From contig NZ_JALJRB010000004.1 of NCBI RefSeq assembly GCF_022968795.1, positions 62,001 through 126,000 on the forward strand: DNA of 64,000 nucleotides, written 5' to 3'. Below, in pieces: positions 25,910 through 33,731 of this stretch. Both the position numbers and the translations under genes were made by a program. A model generated the notes under the pieces. It was not told the DNA's origin and did not search any database. It worked only from the letters and a program-made list of their open reading frames with translations. This DNA comes from Desulfatitalea alkaliphila (GTDB lineage Bacteria; Desulfobacterota; Desulfobacteria; Desulfobacterales; Desulfosarcinaceae). Position 1 is the stretch's first letter. Every line of letters starts with the position of its first letter.

Positions 25910-26947
25910 ATGCAAGAAGCGATCAAAGTTTTAGTTGTCGACGATGCCCTGTTCATGCGCAAGGCCATCACCGAGATCCTGCAATCGGATCCCGGCCTGA
26001 ATGTGGTCGGCACCGCCCGTGACGGCCTCGACGGCCTGGAAAAGATCAAGGCCCTTGCACCCCATGTGATCACCCTGGACATCGATATGCCACGGATGGA
26101 CGGATTGGAAGCCATCCGCCACATCATGATCGAATCGCCCGTGCCGGTGGTGGTGCTCAGCTCCCTTTTTAGCGACGGCGCGGTGACTTTCGAAGCGCTG
26201 CGCCTGGGGGTGGTCGATTTCGTGCCCAAGCCATCGGGCGGTATGTCCGATGATATGGACAAGGCCCGCCGCCAGATCATCGACCGCGTCAAGATCGCCA
26301 GCGGCGTCAATTTCGATAACATTCGCCGGGTGCGCATGCAGACCCAGCCGGACGGTTCGGCGTGGGATGAAAGCAACCCGCCGCCCGTCGCCCGGAACCT
26401 GGTGGCCTTGGGCACCAGTTTGACCGGCCCCAACACCGTCATCCGCCTGTTGACCCGTTTGGCACCCACCTTGCCGGCCGCCGTTGTGGTGGTCCAGGAA
26501 ATCGCACCCCAAATATTGCCGGCCTTTGCCAAGCAGTTCGACCAGCACGTACCCTGGTGCATCGAACCTGCGGAGGATGGTCGTGTTTTGCGTCAGGGCT
26601 GTTGTTACATCGGTTCCAATCGCAGCGCTTTGCGCATCGGGAAAAACGAAGAGGGAATACCCTGCATACGTTTGGGAACCGCGGTGGATCGGCCTCTGGA
26701 CCAGTTTTTCAGCTCGGCGGCCGATGTGTTCGCCCAACATGCCATCGGTGTTTTGTTGACCGGCATCGGCGACGACGGTGCGGTCGGCTTCGCCCATATC
26801 CGCTCGCGGGGCGGCCACACCATCGCCCAGGATGCCAGTTGCTGCGTCTACCCCAACTTGACCGAACACGCCATTGCCCAAGGCACGGTCAATACCATAG
26901 TGGACGAAGTCCAATTGCCCGGCACCATTGAAACCTGTTTGTCCTAA
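25910..26947 (+). CDS. REC / CheB-like protein with catalytic His replaced
   Basis: 345 residues with the normal CheB layout. The receiver is intact at residues 5-125 (VVDDALFM, ITLDIDMPRMDG, VPKPSGG). A methylesterase-like domain begins at about 160. The nucleophile Ser is kept (Ser170, GTSLTGP) and so is the Asp (D289, GIGDDG), but the His position of VQHMP reads VQEIAP, with Glu197. This is the least eroded of the three CheB-like proteins of the cluster and might retain some activity with an altered triad. It lies 38 bp after the DUF4388-REC-CheB gene. No cheR accompanies it. Confidence 0.87.
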   Translation: MQEAIKVLVVDDALFMRKAITEILQSDPGLNVVGTARDGLDGLEKIKALAPHVITLDIDMPRMDGLEAIRHIMIESPVPVVVLSSLFSDGAVTFEALRLGVVDFVPKPSGGMSDDMDKARRQIIDRVKIASGVNFDNIRRVRMQTQPDGSAWDESNPPPVARNLVALGTSLTGPNTVIRLLTRLAPTLPAAVVVVQEIAPQILPAFAKQFDQHVPWCIEPAEDGRVLRQGCCYIGSNRSALRIGKNEEGIPCIRLGTAVDRPLDQFFSSAADVFAQHAIGVLLTGIGDDGAVGFAHIRSRGGHTIAQDASCCVYPNLTEHAIAQGTVNTIVDEVQLPGTIETCLS

Positions 26948-26972
26948 CCCGATTTTCAAGGGGGAGCTGTCC

Positions 26973-27938
26973 ATGATTGTCGTGTGCCCCAATTGCCAAA
27001 CCCAATACGACCTGGAAGACCGACTCGTTCAGGAGCCTCGGTTCATTGCCCGCTGTACCAAATGCCGGCATCTTTTCTCCGCTTATCGCCCGGTGCGGGT
27101 CGAAGAGATTCGTTTTCTGGATCTGGCGGCCACCAAGCGGCGGACAGACATGGCCAACATCGTGGCGGTCAGCAATCAAAAGGGGGGCGTGGCCAAAACC
27201 TCCACCTGCCTCAACCTCGGGTTCTCTCTGGCACGCGAGGGCAAAAGGGTGCTGTTGGTCGATTTCGATGTTCAGGCCAACCTGACCATCTCCCTGGGGT
27301 ACAAAGAGACCGTCTCCTTTTACGAAGTGCTCAGCGGTGGCGCCGAGAGTCTGGAAGAGTCCCTGGTGCAAACAAAGTACCAGAATTTATGGCTTTTTCC
27401 TTCAAATAAGAACATGGTCCTGCTCAACAAGAAGTATTTCGGCGCCCCCAACTTCGAATTCGTTCTCAAGGATCGGTTGTTGCCCATCAAGGAGCGGTTC
27501 GACTACATCGTCATCGATACGCCGCCTTCCATTGAGTTTCTGACCCTCAATGCGCTGACCACCGCCCATCAGGTGGTGATTCCCAGCCAGTGCGACTACC
27601 TGTCCACCCACGGCATCGACCAGATTTTGAAGTTGATCGGACTGATCAAGGCCAAAACCAATCCGGCCATCACCGCCAAGGTGTTGATCACCATGTTCGA
27701 GAAAGAGAACACGGCTTCCAAGATGATCTGTGCCAAACTCAACCGGATGTATGCGGACAGGACCTTCGAGACGATCATTGAACTGGATCCGCGTGTCCGG
27801 GAGGCCCAGATTATGGGTGCCCCGGTGTTGGCGTACAACGCTCAGAGCAAGGCCGGTTTGCAATATGGGCAACTGGCAAAGGAGATGATCAGGGCGTCCG
27901 ATCCGTCACAGGAAGCGGCCCGACCCATTGCGCGATGA
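26973..27938 (+). CDS. ParA/MinD-family ATPase with N-terminal zinc-ribbon
   Basis: 321 residues. Residues 1-40 form an MJ0042-type zinc-ribbon (MIVVCPNCQTQYDL ... CTKCRHLF), the same kind of domain as in the first CheB-like protein. From about 55 a ParA ATPase follows with the deviant Walker A KGGVAKTSTCLNLG, Walker B-like DYIVIDTPPS and VLLVDFDVQANLT. Family members position cargo, and some (ParC, PpfA) place chemosensory arrays at cell poles or mid-cell. No parB-like gene is next to it. The ATG at 26973 follows AAGGGGGAGC and precedes the zinc-ribbon exactly. Placing this system's CheA/CheW assembly is the most economical role, but it is inferred from context. Confidence 0.9.
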   Translation: MIVVCPNCQTQYDLEDRLVQEPRFIARCTKCRHLFSAYRPVRVEEIRFLDLAATKRRTDMANIVAVSNQKGGVAKTSTCLNLGFSLAREGKRVLLVDFDVQANLTISLGYKETVSFYEVLSGGAESLEESLVQTKYQNLWLFPSNKNMVLLNKKYFGAPNFEFVLKDRLLPIKERFDYIVIDTPPSIEFLTLNALTTAHQVVIPSQCDYLSTHGIDQILKLIGLIKAKTNPAITAKVLITMFEKENTASKMICAKLNRMYADRTFETIIELDPRVREAQIMGAPVLAYNAQSKAGLQYGQLAKEMIRASDPSQEAARPIAR

Positions 27939-28567
27939 AAAAAAGATCCGGCTACAGCCTGCAGCGTACCATGATCATCTATTTTTTGTTGATCGGCTTT
28001 GCCGCCGCCATGGTCGGCGTGGAGTTCCTGGTCGATTTCCATCGCGGTGCGCTCAAAACCGAGATTTGGGACAACATCCGGCTTTATGGCCTGGAAGAGC
28101 AGCACCAGGAGGCCATCTTCGCCCCCATCGACCGCATGCGCAGCAAAGCATTGCTGATGGTGGTGATCATTCTGATGGTCAGCCTGATCGTGCTGATCAT
28201 GTTCATCAAGTACATCACCGAACCATTGCAGCACATGATCGATTTGGCCCGTAAAATTTCCGGGGGCGATTTGAGCCGGACCATCCGCATCCATTCCGAC
28301 AACGAGTTGGCGGAACTGGGCGGGGTCATCAATGAAATGGCCAGTAATCTGCAAGAGATCATTCTGTTGTCCCAGGGGACCTGTGCCAACGGGCGGGAAC
28401 TGACCCGCCAGGCCCGGCAAGAACTGACCATGGCATCGGCGCAAGAGGATCGTTTGCGGCGACTCACCGAGTTGATCGACCGGCTGGAGCAGGAATTGGC
28501 CTTGCTGGAGGAAGTGATCACCTATTTTCGATTTTACAGCGTGGAGGGCCGGCATGCCGCTGGATAG
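27935..28567 (+). CDS. HAMP-domain membrane protein without a methyl-accepting domain
   Basis: 210 residues. A first membrane segment lies at about 11-33 and a short periplasmic part of about 40 residues follows. The second membrane segment is at about 72-93 (LLMVVIILMVSLIVLIMFI). A HAMP domain is at about 94-145 (TEPLQHMIDLARKISGGD...NELAELGGVINEM) and a C-terminal coiled coil at about 160-195. The long hairpin of chemoreceptors (EISxI...NLLALNAAIEAARAGE) is absent, as are kinase and cyclase domains. It overlaps the ParA stop by 4 bases. It may be a minimal sensor or an anchor for the chemosensory complex. Confidence 0.85.
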   Translation: MKKRSGYSLQRTMIIYFLLIGFAAAMVGVEFLVDFHRGALKTEIWDNIRLYGLEEQHQEAIFAPIDRMRSKALLMVVIILMVSLIVLIMFIKYITEPLQHMIDLARKISGGDLSRTIRIHSDNELAELGGVINEMASNLQEIILLSQGTCANGRELTRQARQELTMASAQEDRLRRLTELIDRLEQELALLEEVITYFRFYSVEGRHAAG

Positions 28568-29315
28568 TTGGTCGGCCTTTCCCGTGGGCATTCTCATTGC
28601 CACGGTCTCCTCCACCGTGGGCATCGGCGGCGGCATCTTCTGGATGCCGTTTCTGATGTTGGTGCTGCACATCAGCCCGGGCACTGCGGTGCTCACCAGT
28701 CTGCTCATCCAAACCGCCGGCATGGGTTCGGGCACCATCGCCTACTGGCGGAAAAGCAGCATCGATGGCCGACTGGTGCTGCTGCTGCTGGTTTTCACGC
28801 TGCCCGGTATCGCGGTCGGCGCCTGGTTGACAAGAAACATGTCGCCGCCCCACATCCAGTTGTTGCTCGGCCTGCTCACCCTGGTCACGGCCCTGGTGTT
28901 CGTGTCGGTGCATCAAGCTTATGACGATAGCGGGAAAGCACGGGCCGAGCCGAAACGCGCCGTGCGTTACGGCTGGGCGGTGTCCGGCATGGCGGTGGCC
29001 AGCGGCATGCTCAGTGTGAGTATCGGAGAATGGATCGTGCCCTTGATGCGCCACAAGCTGGGGATGCGCATGGCCGTGGCCGTCGCCACCAGTATCGCCA
29101 CGATCTTGGGAACGTGCATTATCGGGGTTGGCTTTCACTTCGCCATGGGAGCGCGGGTGGATGGCGCCCTGCTGATGTGGGCGGTGCCCGGGGTGTTGAT
29201 CGGCGGCCAGATCGGACCCAAAATCGCGTTACGGATCAATGAACGGGTGTTGAAGGAGATCTTTATCTTTTTACTGACCCTGATCGGCATCCATCTGATC
29301 TACAACTCTTATTGA
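28554..29315 (+). CDS. TauE/SafE-family sulfite/sulfonate exporter-like permease
   Basis: This 253-residue integral membrane protein has about eight hydrophobic segments and the TauE/SafE N-terminal signature (STVGIGGGIFWMPFLMLVL) with its paired repeat later (ATILGTCIIGVGFH, GVLIGGQIGPKIA). Family members export sulfite, sulfoacetate or other small anions. The start codon lies 14 bases inside the HAMP gene and follows GGAGGG, so translation may be coupled. The next three genes encode an SsuABC/TauABC-type uptake system, which fits organosulfur metabolism, although the substrate is not shown by the sequence. Confidence 0.85.
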   Translation: MPLDSWSAFPVGILIATVSSTVGIGGGIFWMPFLMLVLHISPGTAVLTSLLIQTAGMGSGTIAYWRKSSIDGRLVLLLLVFTLPGIAVGAWLTRNMSPPHIQLLLGLLTLVTALVFVSVHQAYDDSGKARAEPKRAVRYGWAVSGMAVASGMLSVSIGEWIVPLMRHKLGMRMAVAVATSIATILGTCIIGVGFHFAMGARVDGALLMWAVPGVLIGGQIGPKIALRINERVLKEIFIFLLTLIGIHLIYNSY

Positions 29316-29325
29316 TGTTGCCACC

Positions 29326-30141
29326 ATGGATGATGACGGTAAACCGACATTGAAGGAGACCCCGTTGTACGAACGGGAAACGGGCAACCGCTTTGTACGC
29401 TCGGGCTTGCTTTCGTTTTTGTCGATCGTGGTGATATGGGAATTGTTGGCGCGGGCCAGCGGTTGGAGCGTGCATGTTTTTCCGGACCCTTGGGCGGTCA
29501 TCCTCAGCTTCATCGAGTTGTTGCGCGACGGCACGCTGGTGCGGCACACGGTCGCCAGCCTTTACCGGGTGACCGTCGGCTTCTATTTGGCGGTGCTGCT
29601 CGGCGTGCCTTTGGGGATTTGTCTCGGGCGCAATCTCACCGCTCGTTCGTTTCTCAATCCGGTGATCCATTTTCTGCGCCCGATTTCGCCCCTGGCGTGG
29701 ATCCCACTGGCCATGCTCTGGTTCGGCATCGGCGATCCACCCGCTATTTTTCTGATTTTCCTTGCCAGCTTTTTTCCCATGGTGGTGGGCACCACCATCG
29801 CGGTGCAAAACATCAATCCCACCTTTTTCCAGGTGGCCGCCAACTTCCGTTTCAGTCGCCGGGAAACTTTGACGCGGCTGATTTTGCCCGCCATTATGCC
29901 CGAGGTGATCACCGCGCTACGCATGACGGTGACCATTGCCTGGCTGGTGGTGGTGGCCGCCGAAATGATCGCCGTGCAGTCCGGTTTGGGTTATCTGATT
30001 CTGGACGCCCGCAATGCCTTGCGAATGGATTTTGTGATGAACGGGATGATCGTCATCGGTTTGATCGGCTTGATGTTGGACGGCATCATGAAACGCCTGG
30101 GCCAAGTTGAGTCTTCCCAATGGGGGCGCCACGAAAGGTGA
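29326..30141 (+). CDS. ABC transporter permease, SsuC/TauC/NrtB type
   Basis: 271 residues with about six membrane segments and the BPD_transp_1 domain. The EAA-like coupling loop sits around ANFRFSRRETLTRLILPAIMPEVIT, and PISPLAWIPLAMLWFGIGDPP is characteristic of the nitrate/sulfonate/taurine subfamily. It begins 10 bases after the TauE-like gene. The ATPase and the solute-binding protein follow directly. The substrate class (sulfonate, nitrate, bicarbonate or a pyrimidine precursor) cannot be decided from the permease. Confidence 0.9.
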   Translation: MDDDGKPTLKETPLYERETGNRFVRSGLLSFLSIVVIWELLARASGWSVHVFPDPWAVILSFIELLRDGTLVRHTVASLYRVTVGFYLAVLLGVPLGICLGRNLTARSFLNPVIHFLRPISPLAWIPLAMLWFGIGDPPAIFLIFLASFFPMVVGTTIAVQNINPTFFQVAANFRFSRRETLTRLILPAIMPEVITALRMTVTIAWLVVVAAEMIAVQSGLGYLILDARNALRMDFVMNGMIVIGLIGLMLDGIMKRLGQVESSQWGRHER

Positions 30142-30151
30142 CGGGGATGGT

Positions 30152-30949
30152 ATGAGCCATATCCAAATCGATAATCTGACCAAGATCTATGTGGGACGCC
30201 GCACCCAACCGCGCACCATGCACGACCCCGAGGAGCATTCCGGTGACAACGTGCTGGTGCTCAACAATATCAACCTGGCCTTTGAAGAGGGCGAAATGGT
30301 TTGCATCCTGGGGCCTTCGGGTTGCGGTAAATCCACCTTGTTGCGCATCATTGCCGGCTTCGAAGCGCCTACCTACGGCACCGTGAAGGTGGGCGGGAGA
30401 AAAGTGCGCGGCCCTTCGGATCAATCGATCTTCGTTTTTCAACACAGCGGCCTCTATCCGTGGATGACGGTCTACGAGAACGTGGGGCTGGGACTGCGTC
30501 ATATCGACGATGAGGAAGACAAACATTCCCGGATCCAGGAACATGTGGAGATGGTCGAATTGGAAGGGTTCGAACACTACTACCCTCACCAACTGTCCGG
30601 CGGCATGCAGCGACGGGCTGAGTTGGCCAGGGCCATCGCGGTCAATCCCGACCTGTTGATCATGGACGAACCGTTCAGCGGCCTGGACTTTCTGACCCAC
30701 ATGAAGATGCGTGAAGAGGTGGTCAACATGCACGAATTCTTACGCAAGACCACCCTGGTCGTGACCCATGACATCGATGACGCATTGATCATGGGGGACC
30801 GCATCGTGGTGCTCAGCGGCCGGCCATCGGCCATCAAGCTGGTGCATGTGCTTGATTTTCCGCGTCCGCGGAACTTTGAAAAAGACCCCGGATTAAGTCG
30901 TCTGCGCAGCGAAATCTTCCTGATGCTGGGAGTGCCGTATGCCGTTTAA
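30152..30949 (+). CDS. ABC transporter ATP-binding protein, SsuB/TauB type
   Basis: 265 residues with a full set of ABC motifs: Walker A GPSGCGKSTLLRI, Q-loop around FVFQHSGLYPWMTV, signature LSGGMQRRAELARAI, Walker B LLIMDEPFSGLD and the H-loop VVTHDIDDAL. The PWMTVYENV segment after the Q-loop is typical of the taurine/nitrate/sulfonate group. The stretch VGRRTQPRTMHDPEEHSGDN before the Walker A is longer than usual. It overlaps the downstream gene by 11 bases. I chose the ATG at 30152 because the domain starts there (MSHIQIDNLTKIY). Confidence 0.93.
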   Translation: MSHIQIDNLTKIYVGRRTQPRTMHDPEEHSGDNVLVLNNINLAFEEGEMVCILGPSGCGKSTLLRIIAGFEAPTYGTVKVGGRKVRGPSDQSIFVFQHSGLYPWMTVYENVGLGLRHIDDEEDKHSRIQEHVEMVELEGFEHYYPHQLSGGMQRRAELARAIAVNPDLLIMDEPFSGLDFLTHMKMREEVVNMHEFLRKTTLVVTHDIDDALIMGDRIVVLSGRPSAIKLVHVLDFPRPRNFEKDPGLSRLRSEIFLMLGVPYAV

Positions 30950-31985
30950 AGGCCTTTCCATGCTGTCTCGTCTCAAAAAATCCCATCCCTGGCGGGTTTT
31001 CTGGATGGCCGTTGCCTGGGCCGTGGCGATCAGTGCCGCCCATTACGCCTTCAACACCGATCATGAGCAGCGGCCCACCGTTCGGATGGGGTACATGCCG
31101 GTCATCACCAATTTGGCCGCCCCCCTTTTGGACGCCGCCAGTGGCCCACAGACCGCCCCGGTGCGCTTTCGCGCGGTCAAGTTCTCCTCATTCGCCGAGA
31201 TGGCCGAAGCATTGCGCGGCGGGAACATTCAAGCCGCCTTCATCATCGCCCCCCTGTCCATCGTGCTGCACCAGCAGGGGGCCGATGTGCGGGTGGTTTA
31301 CATCGGCAACCGACATGAAAGCACCTTCGTGGTCCGCAAGGATTTGGCGGTGCGCACCCTCAATGACCTGGACGGTCGCAGTGTTGCCGTGCCGATGCGT
31401 TTTTCGGGCCATCACCTGGCCCTGTTGCGGATGATGCGCGATGCGGGAACCGCACCCGGGTTGCGCATTGTTGAGATGAACCCGCCCGACATGGCTTCCG
31501 CGCTGGCCGCCGGCGCCCTGGATGGCTACCTTGTGGGTGAACCGTTCGCCGCCCAAAGCATGAAGAGCGGCGACGGTGAGGTCCTGACCTATTTGGAGGA
31601 TGTTTGGCCCGGCTTTATATGCAACCTGCTGCTGGTGAACCAGCGGTTCATCGACACACAGCCTGATCTGGTGCAAGCATTGGTGCAGGGGGCGGTGCGT
31701 TCCGGTTTGTGGGCCCGGGACCATTTGCAGGAGGCCGCCGGAATCGCCGCCCGTTACTGGGGACAACCTTTAGAGCTGGTTGAATTCGCTTTGACCACCC
31801 CTGCCGACCGTGTCGTGTTCGATCAATATCGGCCGCGGCAGGAGGAGATGCAAGAATTGGCCGATCTGATGACGGCCTTCGGCCTAGCGGGCAGTGCGCG
31901 GATCGAAGGGTTGGTGGAGGACCGTTTCGCCCGCGAGGTCGACCTTTCCGGTATCCGTCAGTTGCAGGATATTCTGATGCCTTAG
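30939..31985 (+). CDS. ABC transporter substrate-binding protein (NMT1/TauA-like)
   Basis: 348 residues. An N-terminal basic and hydrophobic segment (about 18-36, VFWMAVAWAVAISAAHYAF) looks like a signal anchor rather than a clear lipoprotein signal, because no lipobox Cys is present. The mature part has the NMT1/SsuA-like periplasmic-binding pattern (VRMGYMPVITNLAAPLL, AEALRGGNIQAAFIIAP, YLVGEPFAA). It completes the transporter encoded by the two preceding genes. Its ligand is unknown. It is the last + strand gene before the convergent Roadblock/MglA operon. Confidence 0.88.
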   Translation: MPFKGLSMLSRLKKSHPWRVFWMAVAWAVAISAAHYAFNTDHEQRPTVRMGYMPVITNLAAPLLDAASGPQTAPVRFRAVKFSSFAEMAEALRGGNIQAAFIIAPLSIVLHQQGADVRVVYIGNRHESTFVVRKDLAVRTLNDLDGRSVAVPMRFSGHHLALLRMMRDAGTAPGLRIVEMNPPDMASALAAGALDGYLVGEPFAAQSMKSGDGEVLTYLEDVWPGFICNLLLVNQRFIDTQPDLVQALVQGAVRSGLWARDHLQEAAGIAARYWGQPLELVEFALTTPADRVVFDQYRPRQEEMQELADLMTAFGLAGSARIEGLVEDRFAREVDLSGIRQLQDILMP

Positions 31986-32009
31986 GGCTCGCGAAACAAT
32001 AAAGTCGCA

Positions 32010-32642
32010 TTAATGCTTCAGCGTCTTGATCTCCTCTTGCAAAGAGGCCAATTCGGCCTTGAGGGCGGCGACTTGTGAACTGAGGCGGGCTTCAACGGCA
32101 TTCACCGCATCTTGGAATTGCCGGTGCTCCAGGATGGCGTGCACATCGAGGGACGCTTTTTCTCCCGTCGCCGCGCCATCGGCCGCCGACGCGGCGACGC
32201 GCCGCTGCTCCACCTGCTCTTTGAGTTTTTTAAAGGCGATGATCTCTTTGCTCACCAATTGCCGCCGCCGGGATTCGTCCATCTGCGGGTTGTTCACCAG
32301 GGACTCGAGGCTGGCGAAAACCGACATCACCCGCTTGATGGCGTCCTGATGGGCTTGTGCTTTGCGTTTGCGAATATAGCCGCCCAGGGCGCGCAGCATG
32401 CGCAGCAGGGCGTGGGTCACCGGTTCCTTTTCATAATAGGGCAGCAGAGATTCGACTTCGCTTTTCAGATCGTTGAGACATGCATCGGTGATTTCCCAAT
32501 CGATGGAGAGAACCGCCGATTTCAGTTTTTCCATTGATGGGCGCACCTCGGCAGTTGGTTCCGGATCGTCCTCGTCTCCGAAGAAGTCGTCCAAACGGTT
32601 TTCAATATCGTTCACCAGTTGGTCTTTCGCTGATTTGTCCAA
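32010..32642 (-). CDS. Coiled-coil protein of unknown function in the MglA operon
   Basis: 210 residues, mostly helical and charged, with no catalytic motif recognised. A central segment (LLPYYEKEPVTHALLRMLRALGGYIRKRK) looks like a helical bundle. The last 40 residues form a coiled coil (AVEARLSSQVAALKAELASLQEEIKTLK). The start is a TTG at 32642, supported by AGGAGG six bases upstream; the in-frame ATG at 32714 lies inside mglA. It starts 11 bases after the mglA stop and is the third gene of the Roadblock-MglA operon, so an effector or scaffold for the GTPase is likely. That role is inferred only from position. Confidence 0.78.
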   Translation of the reverse strand: MDKSAKDQLVNDIENRLDDFFGDEDDPEPTAEVRPSMEKLKSAVLSIDWEITDACLNDLKSEVESLLPYYEKEPVTHALLRMLRALGGYIRKRKAQAHQDAIKRVMSVFASLESLVNNPQMDESRRRQLVSKEIIAFKKLKEQVEQRRVAASAADGAATGEKASLDVHAILEHRQFQDAVNAVEARLSSQVAALKAELASLQEEIKTLKH

Positions 32643-32652
32643 TGCCGACCTC

Positions 32653-33261
32653 CTATCCAAGGTGCTCTTGAATCGAAACGATCGTTGTGGATATGGCCTT
32701 TTTGGCAGTAGCAATCACATTGACCCCATTTACGGCGCTGGCTTCATAGAAGGGCGCTTGCAATCGGGCATTCAAGTCCTGCTGCAGGGTATCCACATCG
32801 AGTATATCAATACCGTTTTCCGCCAGGTCTCGCTTGTTGTATTGCAAGATGATCGGGAACCGATCATACAGGTCGATATCGTAGAAGGCCAGGTTTTCCT
32901 CGAGGTTTTTCAGGGCCACGATGTTCTTCTCGCGCATGGCGACCATCGAGTCGGCGACGAAGACCACGCCGTCCACCCCTTTGAGGACAAGCTTGCGGGT
33001 TGCGTTGTATTTTACCTGGCCCGGTACGGTGTAAAGCTGGGTCTTGATCTGATAACCCTGGATCTGGCCCAGTTCGAAGGGTAGGAAATCGAAGAACAGC
33101 GTCCGATCCCCCTGGGTTTTGATGCTGACCATGTCCGATTCGATGCGGTGCCGGATTTTGCTGAAGAGGTATTCCAGATTGGTGGTTTTGCCGCCTCGAC
33201 CCGGTCCGACGTAAACGATCTTGATCTGCACTTCCTTTTTGCGAATATTAACAACCGCCAC
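32653..33261 (-). CDS. mglA: MglA-type small GTPase
   Basis: This 202-residue Ras-like GTPase closely matches MglA. The P-loop is GPGRGGKTTN (residues 19-28). The switch region TQGDRTLFFDFLPFELGQIQGY is present, with LYTVPGQVKYNATRKLVLKGVDGVVFVADS and the base-recognition motif QYNKRDL. MglA sets cell polarity and motility direction in Myxococcus, with MglB (Roadblock) as its GAP. The start is GTG at 33261, preceded by AAGGA. The upstream neighbour is a Roadblock protein, so a GTPase/GAP pair is encoded in order. The Gly-Gly in place of the Leu-Cys of myxobacterial MglA in the P-loop is a difference. Confidence 0.93.
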   Translation of the reverse strand: MAVVNIRKKEVQIKIVYVGPGRGGKTTNLEYLFSKIRHRIESDMVSIKTQGDRTLFFDFLPFELGQIQGYQIKTQLYTVPGQVKYNATRKLVLKGVDGVVFVADSMVAMREKNIVALKNLEENLAFYDIDLYDRFPIILQYNKRDLAENGIDILDVDTLQQDLNARLQAPFYEASAVNGVNVIATAKKAISTTIVSIQEHLG

Positions 33262-33326
33262 GCGGCCATCCTTGCGTTAGGGTTATGCGTCTTTCGCGAA
33301 GACACCACCGATGGGTGGCCGGGGGG

Positions 33327-33731
33327 TTACACTTGCCGGGTGGTTTCGAATATCTTACCCAGCTTGGTGATGGATTCGTCGACCTTCAGGCGCAGATACC
33401 CCAGGGAAACGTCGTTGCCGAAGATGGTTACCAGCAGGAAATCATCCATGACCTTGCTGAAGTGGATGTTTTCGCTCTTGCCCTTGTGGAACAGCAAGGC
33501 GAAGTCGTCCTCTCCGATGATGGCCGCCATGGCGCAAACCGCACCGAAATTGCCGGCGGCCAGGGCCGCCAGGGAATAGACGTCATGCCCGACTTGTCCG
33601 TTATCCAAATTGGCGATGATGTTGCCGGCCATGTCAATGAGAATCACGCACTTCAAGCCCAGGTCCATCAGGTCCTTTTGCAGGACCTCTTCGATGCCCT
33701 CCAACTGTTCTTGGTCAAGTATATAAGACAA
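33327..33731 (-). CDS. Roadblock/LC7-domain protein (MglB-like GTPase regulator)
   Basis: This 134-residue protein has the Roadblock/LC7 fold pattern: an N-terminal helix (LEGIEEVLQKDLMD), a strand pair CVILIDMAGNIIANLD, the helix SLAALAAGNFGAVCAMA and later strands. In MglA systems such proteins are GTPase-activating or platform partners. The start is a TTG at 33731 with AAAGGAGG eight bases upstream. An ATG at 33806 in the same frame would add 25 residues but has only a weak ribosome binding site. It is the first gene of the operon driven by the promoter at 33864-33892. Confidence 0.88.
   Translation of the reverse strand: MSYILDQEQLEGIEEVLQKDLMDLGLKCVILIDMAGNIIANLDNGQVGHDVYSLAALAAGNFGAVCAMAAIIGEDDFALLFHKGKSENIHFSKVMDDFLLVTIFGNDVSLGYLRLKVDESITKLGKIFETTRQV

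Noticed and set aside
27935-28567. Chemoreceptor (MCP)
   Set aside because: It has two membrane segments and a HAMP domain but is only 210 residues long and lacks the conserved signalling hairpin needed to contact CheW and CheA.
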